Shown: positions 24,410-32,957 of the stretch, one piece after another | How the letters are laid out: the number at the start of each line of letters is the position of its first letter | Position numbering within the stretch: position 1 is the stretch's first letter | NCBI RefSeq assembly: GCF_001303895.1 | Contig: NZ_LJSD01000050.1 | Location: 62,001-126,000 of the forward strand | Source of the DNA: Mesorhizobium sp. 1M-11 | GTDB taxonomy: Bacteria; Pseudomonadota; Alphaproteobacteria; Rhizobiales; Rhizobiaceae | Direction of reading: 5' to 3' | Length of the DNA: 64,000 bases | Notes under the pieces: generated by a model | What the model saw: the letters and a program-made list of their open reading frames with translations, nothing else | The model's database searches: none | Told to the model about the DNA's origin: nothing | Program-made: the position numbers and the translations under genes

Positions 24410-24933
24410 TCCCGCAATCTGATCAGGCTGCGCCGCAGCCAGGTTCGCATCGTGTTGAGCGGAACGCCATGGCGTTCCGCAAGTTCGACATAACTCTCTC
24501 CCTTGAGATAGGCGCCCCGTACGGCATCCGCCCGATCCTGCTCAAGCTCCTCCAGGCAACGGTGGATGCGGTCAGCCTCGCCACCCGCCACCGCCATTGC
24601 CTCGGGTCCCGGCGCCGGATCGGCCACATCGAGCGCGGCGTCGATATCGGCAGCCGGTCTGCGACGCGCCCTGATGCGATCGATGGCATGGTTGCGCGCC
24701 ACCGCGATCAGCCACGACATCGGGCTCAGCTCCGAGACGGCGAAGCGGTCGGCTTTCGTCCAGACCTTGACGAACACCTCCTGCAAAGCCTCCTCGGCCT
24801 CCGCGCGATCGCTCAAGACACGCAGGCAGACGCCGAAAAGTTTCGCGTTCGTCTGCCGGTAGAGCAGATCGAACGCGGCCCGGTCCTTCAGCGAAGTCCG
24901 GACGATCAGTCTCGCGATGTCCTCGGGCGTCAT
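24394..24933 (-). CDS. ECF RNA polymerase sigma factor (SigK-like)
   Basis: A 179-residue sigma-70-type factor with regions 2 and 4 only. Region 2 is FDLLYRQTNAKLFGVCLRVL through LSPMSWLIAVARNHAIDRIR. Region 4 is DRADAVRGAYLKGESYVELAERHGVPLNTMRTWLRRSLIRLRECL, read in sections, with the helix-turn-helix near the end. The start at 24933 gives a standard length; the frame is open further upstream but that sequence runs into the methyltransferase gene. The cognate anti-sigma gene overlaps its 3' end. Likely targets are the neighbouring fasciclin and msrB genes. Confidence 0.92.
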   Translation of the reverse strand: MTPEDIARLIVRTSLKDRAAFDLLYRQTNAKLFGVCLRVLSDRAEAEEALQEVFVKVWTKADRFAVSELSPMSWLIAVARNHAIDRIRARRRPAADIDAALDVADPAPGPEAMAVAGGEADRIHRCLEELEQDRADAVRGAYLKGESYVELAERHGVPLNTMRTWLRRSLIRLRECLER

Positions 24934-24997
24934 CGGCGCCAGATTATGATGACCGTCGCGTCTTGCATAGCGGCAGCAAGGAAGCTCCCGGCAGCGA

Positions 24998-25621
24998 TCA
25001 AGCCTCGCGACAAAACGTGCCGAAGTGGAAATGCTGCGTCGCGCCCCACGGCGTAACATGGTCGTGGCGCCGGCCGTCGACGAGCCGGAAGCCGGCACCG
25101 AGCGCAGCGCCGAGGGATTGCGCGTCGTAGCGTTGCACCGTTAGGCCGCTGCATTTTTCCGGTCCATCGGGCGCAAACGTGCCGATGACCGCATGACCGC
25201 CGACACGCAGAGCTGAACGCAGCCGCTCGACATAGGCGGTCCGGCTCGCTTCCTCGACCAGGAAATGGAACGCGGCACGATCGTGCCAGACGTCATAGCT
25301 GCGTTCGGGACGCCATTGTGTGACGTCCGCGACAATCCAGTCGACCTTGCCGGCCGCAGCGCCGAGACGCGCCTGCGCCGCCTCAAGCGCAGCTTGCGAA
25401 ACATCGAGTACGGAAAGATCGCTATAGTCGAGCGCGAGAAGCGTGTCGGTCAGGATCGACGCGCCGCCGCCGATATCGATGATGCCGGAGTCTGGCTTCG
25501 CGCCCACCAATTGCAACAGGTCGAGCGAGGGCGCCGGTGTCTCCTGGTACCAGCTGACGGCGGTCGTTGCCTTGCTGACATAGACGTCCTGCCAATGGGC
25601 TTTCGCATCGAACTCGGTCAT
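24998..25621 (-). CDS. Class I SAM-dependent methyltransferase
   Basis: A 207-residue protein. Motif I reads IIDIGGGASILTDTLLALDY, and VLDVSQAALEAAQARLG follows as motif post-I. VDWIVADVTQWRPERSYDVWHDRAAFHFLVE contains motif II. This arrangement resembles thiopurine or small-molecule methyltransferases (WYQETPAPSLDLL near the N-terminus is shared by that group), but the acceptor is unknown. It lies 64 bases upstream of the sigma factor gene and may be co-transcribed with it, divergently from argB. Confidence 0.85.
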   Translation of the reverse strand: MTEFDAKAHWQDVYVSKATTAVSWYQETPAPSLDLLQLVGAKPDSGIIDIGGGASILTDTLLALDYSDLSVLDVSQAALEAAQARLGAAAGKVDWIVADVTQWRPERSYDVWHDRAAFHFLVEEASRTAYVERLRSALRVGGHAVIGTFAPDGPEKCSGLTVQRYDAQSLGAALGAGFRLVDGRRHDHVTPWGATQHFHFGTFCREA

Positions 25622-25774
25622 CGTGACATCTCTCTGACAGTTTCACCGCTGTTCACGAACAGATGACGCCGGCTTCGCGCCAAAACAAGACTTGCGCGCC
25701 TCCTATCGATTGCCCCTCTCGTCGTTTCCCGCTAAGACCTCGCCGTTTCTTTCCAGCCAGCCGGGAAATTCGCC

Positions 25775-26668
25775 ATGACGGACGTCGCCGCCAACGCCGA
25801 AATGCAGGCCGCGCTGCTCTCGAGGGCGCTGCCCTATATGCAGCGCTACGAGAACAAGACGGTTGTGGTGAAGTATGGCGGCCACGCCATGGGCGACATC
25901 GAGCTCGGCAAGGCATTTGCCCGCGACATCGCGCTTCTGAAGCAGTCCGGCGTGAACCCGATCGTCGTCCACGGCGGCGGCCCGCAGATCGCGGCCATGC
26001 TGGCCAAGATGGGCATCGAGTCGCGCTTCGAGGGCGGCCTGCGTGTCACCGACGAAAAGACCGTCGAGATCGTCGAAATGGTGCTGGCCGGCTCGATCAA
26101 CAAGGAGATCGTGGCGCTCATCAATGCAGAGGGCGAGTGGGCGATCGGCCTGTGCGGCAAGGACGGCAACATGGTCTTCGCCCAGAAGGCCCACAAGACG
26201 ATCAAGGACCCAGACTCCAACATCGAGCGCGTGCTCGATCTCGGTTTTGTCGGTGAACCCGTCGAGGTCGACCGTACCCTGCTCGACCTGCTCGCGCGCT
26301 CGGAAATGATCCCGGTGCTGGCACCGGTGGCGCCCGGCCGCGACGGCCACACCTACAACATCAACGCCGATACTTTCGCCGGCGCCATCGCCGGCGCGGT
26401 CAAGGCCACGCGGCTTCTGTTCCTCACCGATGTTCCCGGCGTGCTCGACAAGAACAAGAAACTCATCGACGAACTGACCGTGGCGGAAGCCAAGGCCCTG
26501 ATCGCCGACGGCACGGTTTCCGGCGGCATGATCCCCAAGGTGGAGACCTGCATCGAGGCGATCGAACGCGGCGTCGAAGGCGTCGTCATCCTCAACGGCA
26601 AGACGCCGCATTCGGTGCTGCTGGAACTCTTCACCGAACACGGCGCCGGCACGCTGATCGTGCCGTAA
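25775..26668 (+). CDS. argB: Acetylglutamate kinase
   Basis: A 297-residue enzyme of arginine biosynthesis that phosphorylates N-acetyl-L-glutamate. The N-terminal KTVVVKYGGHAMGD carries the ATP-binding Lys and Gly-rich loop, VVHGGGPQIAAML binds the substrate, and the C-terminal GGMIPKVETCIEAIERGVEGVVIL is typical. The N-terminal extension of about 25 residues fits the hexameric, arginine-inhibited type. The gene is part of the conserved rhizobial order with engB and the HAD phosphatase. Confidence 0.97.
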   Translation: MTDVAANAEMQAALLSRALPYMQRYENKTVVVKYGGHAMGDIELGKAFARDIALLKQSGVNPIVVHGGGPQIAAMLAKMGIESRFEGGLRVTDEKTVEIVEMVLAGSINKEIVALINAEGEWAIGLCGKDGNMVFAQKAHKTIKDPDSNIERVLDLGFVGEPVEVDRTLLDLLARSEMIPVLAPVAPGRDGHTYNINADTFAGAIAGAVKATRLLFLTDVPGVLDKNKKLIDELTVAEAKALIADGTVSGGMIPKVETCIEAIERGVEGVVILNGKTPHSVLLELFTEHGAGTLIVP

Positions 26669-26683
26669 AGCGAGGCATTCCCG

Positions 26684-27169
26684 TCAGTCTGTGTCGCTGG
26701 TCTTCAGCTTGCGCAGCTCGTTGTGCTGAAGGTCGGCCGCCGCTGTCATGAATTCCAGGATCGTGCCGAGCTCGGCATCGTTGAAGGCGCGCAGCATCTT
26801 TTCGCCCTCGCGCGCGATGCCGCCATAATAGCGCGCCGACAGATCACGTGTCTTTTGGGTGGCCCCGACCACCACTTTGCGCCTGTCCTCGGTGCTGCGG
26901 GTGCGTGTGAGAAAACCGCGCGCCTCCAATCTGTCGATCAGCGCCGTGACCGCCGCCGGCGTCAGACCCGAAACCCGCGCAATGGCGCCCGCCGACTGGG
27001 GTCCGTGATACAGCAGGCTGAGACAGCGGCCTTCGGCGCTGTTGATGCCCATTTTCTCGCGCACCGCCTCATCGAAACTCTGCGTCTCGTCCTGCCAGCG
27101 CATGATGGCGCTCAACAACGCGCTGAGCAGCTCGTCGCGATTCACGATTGACGAATTTGTTTCGATCAT
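26684..27169 (-). CDS. MarR-family regulator
   Basis: A 161-residue winged-helix regulator. The DNA-binding region is GPQSAGAIARVSGLTPAAVTALIDRLEARGFLTRTRSTEDRRKVVV, read in family sections, with the wing residues TEDRR. The C-terminal helices would form the dimer. The N-terminus (MIETNSSIVNRDELL) starts at 27169. A 51-residue membrane protein gene is divergent 93 bases away and could be its target; no efflux or degradative gene is adjacent. Confidence 0.9.
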   Translation of the reverse strand: MIETNSSIVNRDELLSALLSAIMRWQDETQSFDEAVREKMGINSAEGRCLSLLYHGPQSAGAIARVSGLTPAAVTALIDRLEARGFLTRTRSTEDRRKVVVGATQKTRDLSARYYGGIAREGEKMLRAFNDAELGTILEFMTAAADLQHNELRKLKTSDTD

Positions 27170-27262
27170 CTAACTATCAATCCATCGAACATTTCGACCA
27201 ACGTATCATTAGATGAAAGTCGAGATGCCGACAAGTCGAACCTATGAAGAAGGAGAGGCCCG

Positions 27263-27418
27263 ATGGCCCAATCACAGATGTCGCGAGAAGAAGAAATGCG
27301 TTTCGCCGAGCGTTCCATGGAATGGCACGGCTGGGGATCGCCGATCGGCATGGGCGTCATGATCGTTTCGCTGGCGATTGCGGCAGTGCTGCTGCGCATT
27401 GCCATCTACGGTTTCTGA
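27263..27418 (+). CDS. Small single-pass membrane protein, 51 residues
   Basis: The frame begins MAQSQMSREEEMRFAERSME and ends with one membrane segment (GMGVMIVSLAIAAVLLRIAIYGF). A GAAGGAGAGG ribosome site precedes the ATG. The N-half is acidic and helical, so the topology is probably N-in with a short periplasmic or C-terminal tail. It lies divergent to the MarR gene. I do not recognise a family. Confidence 0.6.
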   Translation: MAQSQMSREEEMRFAERSMEWHGWGSPIGMGVMIVSLAIAAVLLRIAIYGF

Positions 27419-27430
27419 GCGCCGGCGCGG

Positions 27431-28186
27431 TCAGGCTGCGCGAGAAACTGCAGCCCCAACGATCACCAGGTTGCGGCCGCGGCGCTTGGCTTCGTAGAGG
27501 CGCAGGTCGGCGCTGCGCATGAGATCGGGCAATGTCATCGTTTCCTGGAAAAGTGCGCCGCCGATCGACACCGTCAGTCTGACGATGCGTTCCATCGGCC
27601 TGAACAGGATCAGCTCGACTTCCGTGCGGATCCGTTCGGCGATGCGGGCGGCCTCCCGCTCGTCGGCACCATGCAGGAAGGCGGCGAACTCCTCGCCGCC
27701 GATGCGGCCGAGGGCGTCGCCGGTGCGCATCGCGCGCTTGATGGCGCCGGCAATCAGCAACAACGCCTCGTCACCGGTGAGGTGACCGTAGCTGTCGTTG
27801 ATTGCCTTGAAATGATCGGCATCTATGATGAGCAGCGCGCCGCCGGTCTTGCCCCTGGCGCTTTCCAGCGCCGAAAAAAAACTCTCACGGTTGAGCATGC
27901 CGGTCATGTCGTCGCGGCTGGCCTTGTCGGACAGGCGCCTGTGCGCGACCGCCAGCTGCGCATGGGCCCGGGCAAGTTCGCGATGCGCGGCCTTCAGCCT
28001 GTCGCCCTGCGCAAACATGTACGCGCTTGTCGGCCCGGCGATGAGCAACGGACAGATCGTGCCGATGACCCAGGCATCGAGGCCAATGAGATTGCTGGAC
28101 AGAAACCCGACGGCGAGAACGACCAGAAACGAGACGAGAACCGCGGCACCAGCGACAGCCGCGGAACGCATGACTATGCTGGTCAT
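27431..28186 (-). CDS. Diguanylate cyclase with two membrane segments
   Basis: A 251-residue protein. The start at 28186 (MTSIVMRS) follows a GGAGGG ribosome site by 5 bases and is preferred to an ATG at 28207. Two membrane segments (about residues 8-32 and 40-62) are followed by a short coiled linker (RLKAAHRELARAHAQLAVAHRRL) and a GGDEF domain with the active-site variant GGEEF, which is normally functional. DDMTGMLNRESFF and DHFKAINDSYGH are the substrate regions. The product would be cyclic di-GMP. No I-site RxxD is evident immediately before GGEEF (GDALGRI). Confidence 0.88.
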   Translation of the reverse strand: MTSIVMRSAAVAGAAVLVSFLVVLAVGFLSSNLIGLDAWVIGTICPLLIAGPTSAYMFAQGDRLKAAHRELARAHAQLAVAHRRLSDKASRDDMTGMLNRESFFSALESARGKTGGALLIIDADHFKAINDSYGHLTGDEALLLIAGAIKRAMRTGDALGRIGGEEFAAFLHGADEREAARIAERIRTEVELILFRPMERIVRLTVSIGGALFQETMTLPDLMRSADLRLYEAKRRGRNLVIVGAAVSRAA

Positions 28187-28351
28187 AACTGCCCTCCGTC
28201 CCCGCAAGCGGCCTTATGACGGCCAGACCTGAAGGTCTTCTTTAAGCGCTGGCTAAAATTTGAACGATCGCGCCAATTTGGCCCCAATCGGTCCGCAAAA
28301 GCGATCGACATAGCTGCTTCCGCTTCGCTGGTTTCATGCGATAACTGCGTC

Positions 28352-29059
28352 ATGACCGAATCCCCCGATCCCGCTCGCTTTACCCATGTCACCGACTGGG
28401 TGTTCGACCTCGACAACACGCTCTATCCGCACCACTCCAACCTATTCTCGCAGATCGACGCGAAGATGACGGCTTATGTGTCGGAACTGCTCAGGCTACC
28501 GCGCGAGGATGCGCGCAAGCTGCAGAAGGAGCTCTATCTGGAATACGGCACCACGCTGAACGGCCTGATGGAGCGCCACAACATCAATCCGGACGACTTC
28601 CTGGAGAAGGTGCACGACATCGATTATTCCTGGTTGGTGCCGGACCCGGTTCTGGGAACGGCGATCCGGCAATTGCCGGGGCGCAAGTTCATCTTCACCA
28701 ACGGCGATCGCGGCCATGCCGAACGTGCGGCACGCCAGCTCGGCATTCTCGATCATTTCGATGACATTTTTGACATCGTCGCGGCAGGGCTGACACCGAA
28801 GCCGGCGCGCCAGACCTATGAAAAGTTCGCGGCGCTCCATGCAGTCAGCGGCCCGAACTCGGTGATGTTCGAGGATCTGGCTCGCAATCTCGCTGTGCCG
28901 AAGGCACTCGGCATGGCGACGGTGCTGGTGGTGCCGCGCAATTTCGAGCCGACCTTCTCCGAGATCTGGGAGCGCGATCCGGACAACGCCGACGACGTCG
29001 ACTACGTCACGGACGATCTCGCCGGCTTCCTGTCGACCATCATCGAAACGCCCGCTTGA
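28352..29059 (+). CDS. HAD-family pyrimidine 5'-nucleotidase
   Basis: A 235-residue phosphohydrolase. The nucleophile motif is VFDLDNTLYPHHSNLF (first Asp of DxD), motif II is FIFTNGDRGHAERAARQLG, and motif III/IV is MFEDLARNLAVPKALGMATVLV. The SDT1/PPN1-like group dephosphorylates UMP and CMP or related phosphates. It belongs to the conserved backbone between argB and dapD in rhizobia. Start at 28352 has no strong ribosome site. Confidence 0.9.
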   Translation: MTESPDPARFTHVTDWVFDLDNTLYPHHSNLFSQIDAKMTAYVSELLRLPREDARKLQKELYLEYGTTLNGLMERHNINPDDFLEKVHDIDYSWLVPDPVLGTAIRQLPGRKFIFTNGDRGHAERAARQLGILDHFDDIFDIVAAGLTPKPARQTYEKFAALHAVSGPNSVMFEDLARNLAVPKALGMATVLVVPRNFEPTFSEIWERDPDNADDVDYVTDDLAGFLSTIIETPA

Positions 29060-29130
29060 GACGTCTCACCTCGTCGAAGCAGCCATCGATGACGGTTCAC
29101 CGGCGACGGACGATGGGACCGTCGAACCTA

Positions 29131-29224
29131 TAGCAATTCCAGCAAGATTGTGCATCGATCTTGCGTCCGGAATTACGAAAAAACAAAGGGTTAGAGCGTT
29201 TCCGGGAAAGCGGAAACGCTCTAG
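29131..29224. repeat. Intergenic palindromic repeat, copy 1
   Basis: About 94 bases with a first hairpin block (AGCAATTCCAG...GTCCGGAATTAC), an A-rich spacer and a second hairpin (TAGAGCGTTTCC...GGAAACGCTCTA). The same two-part design recurs at 31463-31559 and 32855-32957. It sits between two convergent genes, so the second hairpin may also act as a terminator. Confidence 0.8.
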
Positions 29225-29233
29225 GGCCGCGCC

Positions 29234-30079
29234 TCAGAGCGTGTAGAAGCGGCGGACGATGTCCCAGGCTTCGTCGGCGGTGTCGACGAAGTCGATGATG
29301 TCCTGGTCGCCCGGCGTGATGGTGCCCTGCTCGGCCAGGTAATCCAGGTCGATGGCGCGTTGCCAGAATTCCTTGCCGAACAGGATCACTGGCACCCGTT
29401 CCATGCGCCCGGTCTGGATCAGCGTCAGCGTCTCGAAGAACTCGTCCATGGTGCCGAAGCCGCCAGGGAATACCGCCACGGCCTTCGCCCGCATGACGAA
29501 ATGCATCTTGCGGATGGCGAAGTAGTGGAAGTTGAAACACAGCTCCGGCGTCACGTAGGGGTTTGGTGCCTGCTCATGCGGCAGCACGATGTTGAGGCCG
29601 ATCGACGGCGCCCCGACATCGTCGGCACCACGGTTGCCGGCCTCCATCACACCCGGCCCACCGCCCGTGACGACCACGAACTCGCGATAATAGGATGCCG
29701 CCGAGTGCTGCGAGCACAACCGGGCAAATTTACGCGCCTCGTCGTAATAGCGGCTGTTCTTTTCGAGATTGCGTTTCTGCGTCTCGTTCTTGGCGGCCCA
29801 GGCCTCACCGCCCGGCTCAGGAATACGGGCACCGCCAAACAGGATGACCGTGGAGCGGATACCACGCTCGGCCAGAATCATCTCAGGCTTCAGCAGTTCG
29901 AGCTGCAGCCGCACCGGCCTCAATTCGCGCCGCGTCATGAACTCTTCGTCATTCCAGGCGAGACGGTAGGTGGAAGCCCGCGTCTGAGGCGTATCAGGTA
30001 CGCTTCTGGAGCGCTCCAGGTCTTCGTCCGAATGAGGCAGGGGCGTCCAGCCCGTCTTTTCCATTGGGTTCATATCCAC
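29234..30079 (-). CDS. LOG-family protein (TIGR00730-like Rossmann fold)
   Basis: A 281-residue protein of the 'lysine decarboxylase-like' family, members of which are cytokinin riboside 5'-monophosphate phosphoribohydrolases or nucleotide 5'-monophosphate nucleosidases. Motifs FVVVTGGGPGVMEAGNRGA and VFPGGFGTMDEFFE (PGGxGTxxE) are complete. The protein is longer than plant LOG proteins owing to an N-terminal segment of about 80 residues. Starts at 30079 and 30064 are both possible. It stands between the HAD nucleotidase and dapD. Confidence 0.87.
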   Translation of the reverse strand: MDMNPMEKTGWTPLPHSDEDLERSRSVPDTPQTRASTYRLAWNDEEFMTRRELRPVRLQLELLKPEMILAERGIRSTVILFGGARIPEPGGEAWAAKNETQKRNLEKNSRYYDEARKFARLCSQHSAASYYREFVVVTGGGPGVMEAGNRGADDVGAPSIGLNIVLPHEQAPNPYVTPELCFNFHYFAIRKMHFVMRAKAVAVFPGGFGTMDEFFETLTLIQTGRMERVPVILFGKEFWQRAIDLDYLAEQGTITPGDQDIIDFVDTADEAWDIVRRFYTL

Positions 30080-30212
30080 CCGTCCAAATCCCTTTCGAGC
30101 GTCGTCCCGTGACGCAGCTGCGATTGACCCTCACATTCCCTTCAAATAGGGTCCGCGCGGCTTTCAAACAGGTTAAGAGCCTGCCCTTCTCAGCATTGTA
30201 ACGGAGCATTTG

Positions 30213-31067
30213 ATGTCGAAGCCCGATCTGGCGAGCCTTGAAACGACCCTCGACAAGGCTTTCGAGGAGCGCGACGGCATTTCAACCGCGACTCGCGGCG
30301 AGATACGCGACGCCATCGAATCAGCGCTGGAACTGCTCGACAAAGGCACCGCACGCGTCGCCGAGCGCCAGGCCGATGGGCAGTGGAAGGTCAACCAGTG
30401 GCTGAAGAAGGCCGTGCTGCTGTCGTTCCGCCTCAGGCCGATGGAACTGATTTCGGGGGCGCCCGGCGGCGCTTCCTGGTGGGACAAGGTTCCGTCGAAG
30501 TTCGACGGCTGGGGGTCGCTCGAATTCGAAAAGGCGGGCTTCCGGGCCGTTCCGTCGGCGGTCGTGCGCCGTTCGGCCTATGTCGCGCCCGGCGCCGTGC
30601 TGATGCCTTCCTTCGTCAATGTCGGCGCCTATGTCGACAGCGGCACCATGGTCGACACCTGGGCCTCAGTCGGCTCCTGCGCGCAGATCGGCAAGAACGT
30701 GCATCTCTCCGGCGGTGTCGGCATCGGCGGTGTTCTGGAGCCCATGCAGGCCGGTCCGACCATCATCGAGGACAACTGCTTCATCGGCGCGCGTTCCGAA
30801 GTCGTCGAAGGCTGCATCGTGCGCGAGGGCGCGGTGCTCGGCATGGGCGTCTTCATCGGCAAGTCGACAAAGATCATCGATCGCACCACCGGCGAAGTCT
30901 TCTACGGCGAAGTGCCGGCCAATGCGGTGGTGGTGGCGGGCTCGCTGCCGGGCAAGCCGTTGCCGAATGGCGAACCTGGCCCGAGCCTGTACTGCGCCGT
31001 CATCGTCAAACGCGTCGATGCCAAGACGCGCGAGAAGACCTCCATCAACGAACTGCTGCGTGACTGA
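30213..31067 (+). CDS. dapD: 2,3,4,5-tetrahydropyridine-2,6-dicarboxylate N-succinyltransferase
   Basis: A 284-residue enzyme of the succinylase branch of lysine and diaminopimelate synthesis. The ATG at 30213 is used; a TTG one codon upstream is less likely. An N-terminal helical domain (residues 1-100) precedes a left-handed beta-helix with hexapeptide repeats (VRRSAYVAPGAVLMPSFVNVGAYVDSGTMVDTWASVGS, in sections). GGVGIGGVLEPMQAGPTIIEDNCFIGARSEVVEG, in sections, is the substrate-binding segment. It works with dapE encoded about 3 kb downstream. Confidence 0.97.
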   Translation: MSKPDLASLETTLDKAFEERDGISTATRGEIRDAIESALELLDKGTARVAERQADGQWKVNQWLKKAVLLSFRLRPMELISGAPGGASWWDKVPSKFDGWGSLEFEKAGFRAVPSAVVRRSAYVAPGAVLMPSFVNVGAYVDSGTMVDTWASVGSCAQIGKNVHLSGGVGIGGVLEPMQAGPTIIEDNCFIGARSEVVEGCIVREGAVLGMGVFIGKSTKIIDRTTGEVFYGEVPANAVVVAGSLPGKPLPNGEPGPSLYCAVIVKRVDAKTREKTSINELLRD

Positions 31068-31078
31068 GCGGTGATCGC

Positions 31079-31438
31079 GTGAGCCTCCAGCAGACGCTTT
31101 GGGCGTTCTTCGGCTTCAACGGGCGACTGAGCCGGCAAGCGTTCGCGCTTGCCGGGCTGCTGCTCTATGTCATCCGCTCCTACCCGATCTACCGGCTCTA
31201 CACAGCGCCCGATCAAGCGACGATGGAACAATGGGCTTCCATCTTCCTGGTGGTGCTCGGCGTGTTGATCCTGTCTCACCTGGCGCTCGCCGCAAAGCGA
31301 CTGCATGATTTCGACAGGACCGGCTGGTATGGCCTGTTCTTCATCATCGGCGACATCATCGTATTTATTCTGCTCTGTCTGCCGCAGGGAACGCGTGGCG
31401 CAAACCGCTATGGCCGCGAGACCAACGCACCGGCCTGA
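31079..31438 (+). CDS. DUF805 membrane protein
   Basis: A 119-residue inner-membrane protein with about three or four hydrophobic segments. The N-terminus FFGFNGRLSRQAFALAGLLL and the motif LAAKRLHDFDRTGWYGLFFI are the DUF805 signature. The start is a GTG at 31079, 11 bases after dapD, so the two are probably co-transcribed. The function of DUF805 is unknown. Confidence 0.88.
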   Translation: MSLQQTLWAFFGFNGRLSRQAFALAGLLLYVIRSYPIYRLYTAPDQATMEQWASIFLVVLGVLILSHLALAAKRLHDFDRTGWYGLFFIIGDIIVFILLCLPQGTRGANRYGRETNAPA

Positions 31439-31462
31439 CGACAGGTCGACATCCTGATCGCC

Positions 31463-31559
31463 AGAGCAATCCCAGGAAAAGCTTGCAACGGTTTTCCGTC
31501 CGGAATTGCGCGAAGACAAAGAGGTGGAGCACTTCCGTGAAAAAACGGAAACGCTCCAG
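31463..31559. repeat. Intergenic palindromic repeat, copy 2
   Basis: Second copy of the two-hairpin element. The first block has AGCAATCCCAGG and GTCCGGAATTGCG; the second has GGAGCACTTCCG and CGGAAACGCTCC. It lies between the DUF805 gene and the diguanylate cyclase gene. Confidence 0.8.
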
Positions 31560-31603
31560 TCGTGTCGGCTGTAACAGAATCCTAAGAGATTCTTAGGTCA
31601 TCC

Positions 31604-32827
31604 ATGCAAGATAGAGGGGATGTTGTAGCGACATCTCAGGGGGAACGATTGTCCGACCCGGCAAAAGTTCTCGGCAGCGGCCTCGCCGAACATGCGGCGC
31701 GCCTTTTTGACTGGTTCTCGACTCCGCTGGAGAACGAACCCAAGGCTGTTCGCTCTCGTTTCCTCGAAACAACCTACGACCGAAAATTCGCCATCCTCTT
31801 CGCCAGCCTGAGCGTCCTCGTTCTTGCAGCGACGGCAATCGTGCTGACGGGGGCCTGGTGGCCCTTGTTATGGGTCGCAGCCGATCTTGCCTTGCTGGTT
31901 CTGCGGTTCACCTTGATCGTGCGCTGCGAGGCGGCGCGGCTTCACGGTGAAACTCCGCCCCTCGGTGCCCTGATGATTGCCGGCGGTGCCTGGTCTGCCG
32001 TCTTCGGGCTCGGCTGCTTCGGCTGCATCGCAAGCGAGAACTTGGTGCTTTCCGTGCTTGCCGGGCTGAATGTCGCGGGCGTAGTCGGCGTCGTCTCGTC
32101 GCGCAACGCGGCCACCCCGCGCTATGCCATCCTGGTCATGCTGCTGGTCAGCCTGCCCTTCATGCTGGGCGCCCTGCTGTCGCCGCAATCGGGCATGTGG
32201 GTGATCGGCCTCCAGATGCCGTTCTATGTCGCCGGCATCATCGGGGTTCTCGTCCACAACCATAAGATCAGCGTGCGCATGATCCGTGCGGAACTCGACA
32301 ACCGGGACCTCGCGGTCAGAGACGCGCTGACGGGGCTGCCCAACCGCATCCTGCTGCAGGAAGAATTGCGCCGGATGTGCGGTCAATTGGCCACCCCGGC
32401 GGCCAATGGCGGCAAGCCCTTCGTCGTGCTCAGCATGGATCTCGACGGCTTCAAATATATCAACGACAGCCATGGCCACACCGCCGGCGACCGGCTGCTG
32501 CGTCTTGTCGGCGAACGGCTGAGAAAGACCTTTCGTGCCACCGATATGGTGTTCCGGATCGGTGGCGACGAATTCATCGTGCTTTTGCCGGGGACATCGG
32601 AAATCGAGGCCGCTCATCTCGCCAAACGGGCGATCGAAACGGTTTCCGAGGCCTTCGACATCGAAGTTGGCACTCCGGCCTATATCGGCCTCAGCGCCGG
32701 CAGCGCGCGGGCGCCGGTCGACGGGGACACCCCGGAACAGCTGCTCACCTGCTCCGATCTTGCACTTTACGAGGCCAAGCGCGCGGGCAAAGGCCGGCAC
32801 CGCGCGCATCTGCCCAGCGCTGGCTGA
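31604..32827 (+). CDS. Membrane-bound diguanylate cyclase
   Basis: A 407-residue protein. About six membrane segments (residues 62-215) form an uncharacterised sensor region. A GGDEF domain follows with DALTGLPNRILLQEEL, DLDGFKYINDSHGHTAGD and the intact active site IGGDEFIVLL. RATD before the active site offers a possible inhibitory-site RxxD, and the order fits. The ATG at 31604 gives the longest reading. A TTG at 31649 has an AGGGGGA ribosome site and would remove 15 residues. No EAL domain is present. Confidence 0.9.
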   Translation: MQDRGDVVATSQGERLSDPAKVLGSGLAEHAARLFDWFSTPLENEPKAVRSRFLETTYDRKFAILFASLSVLVLAATAIVLTGAWWPLLWVAADLALLVLRFTLIVRCEAARLHGETPPLGALMIAGGAWSAVFGLGCFGCIASENLVLSVLAGLNVAGVVGVVSSRNAATPRYAILVMLLVSLPFMLGALLSPQSGMWVIGLQMPFYVAGIIGVLVHNHKISVRMIRAELDNRDLAVRDALTGLPNRILLQEELRRMCGQLATPAANGGKPFVVLSMDLDGFKYINDSHGHTAGDRLLRLVGERLRKTFRATDMVFRIGGDEFIVLLPGTSEIEAAHLAKRAIETVSEAFDIEVGTPAYIGLSAGSARAPVDGDTPEQLLTCSDLALYEAKRAGKGRHRAHLPSAG

Positions 32828-32854
32828 TTCGACGAACCGTGCCGTAAGGTCCGC

Positions 32855-32957
32855 TAGCGCAATTCCAGGAAAAGTGTGCAACGGTTTTCCGTCCGGAATT
32901 GCGTAAAACAAACAGTTAGAGCGTTTCAGCGTTTCAGTGAAAAACGGAAACGCTCTA
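32855..32957. repeat. Intergenic palindromic repeat, copy 3, overlapping the end of the reductase gene
   Basis: Third copy of the two-hairpin element, with AGCGCAATTCCAGG and GTCCGGAATTGCG in the first block and TTAGAGCGTTTC and GAAACGCTCTAG in the second. A small duplication (GCGTTTCAGCGTTTCAG) expands the second arm. Its last three bases form the stop codon of the reductase gene on the minus strand. Confidence 0.82.

Noticed and set aside
24400..24935. A longer sigma factor starting at 25098
   Set aside because: The added 55 residues overlap the methyltransferase gene, are rich in Arg and Cys and match no sigma region. The start at 24933 gives a standard ECF length.
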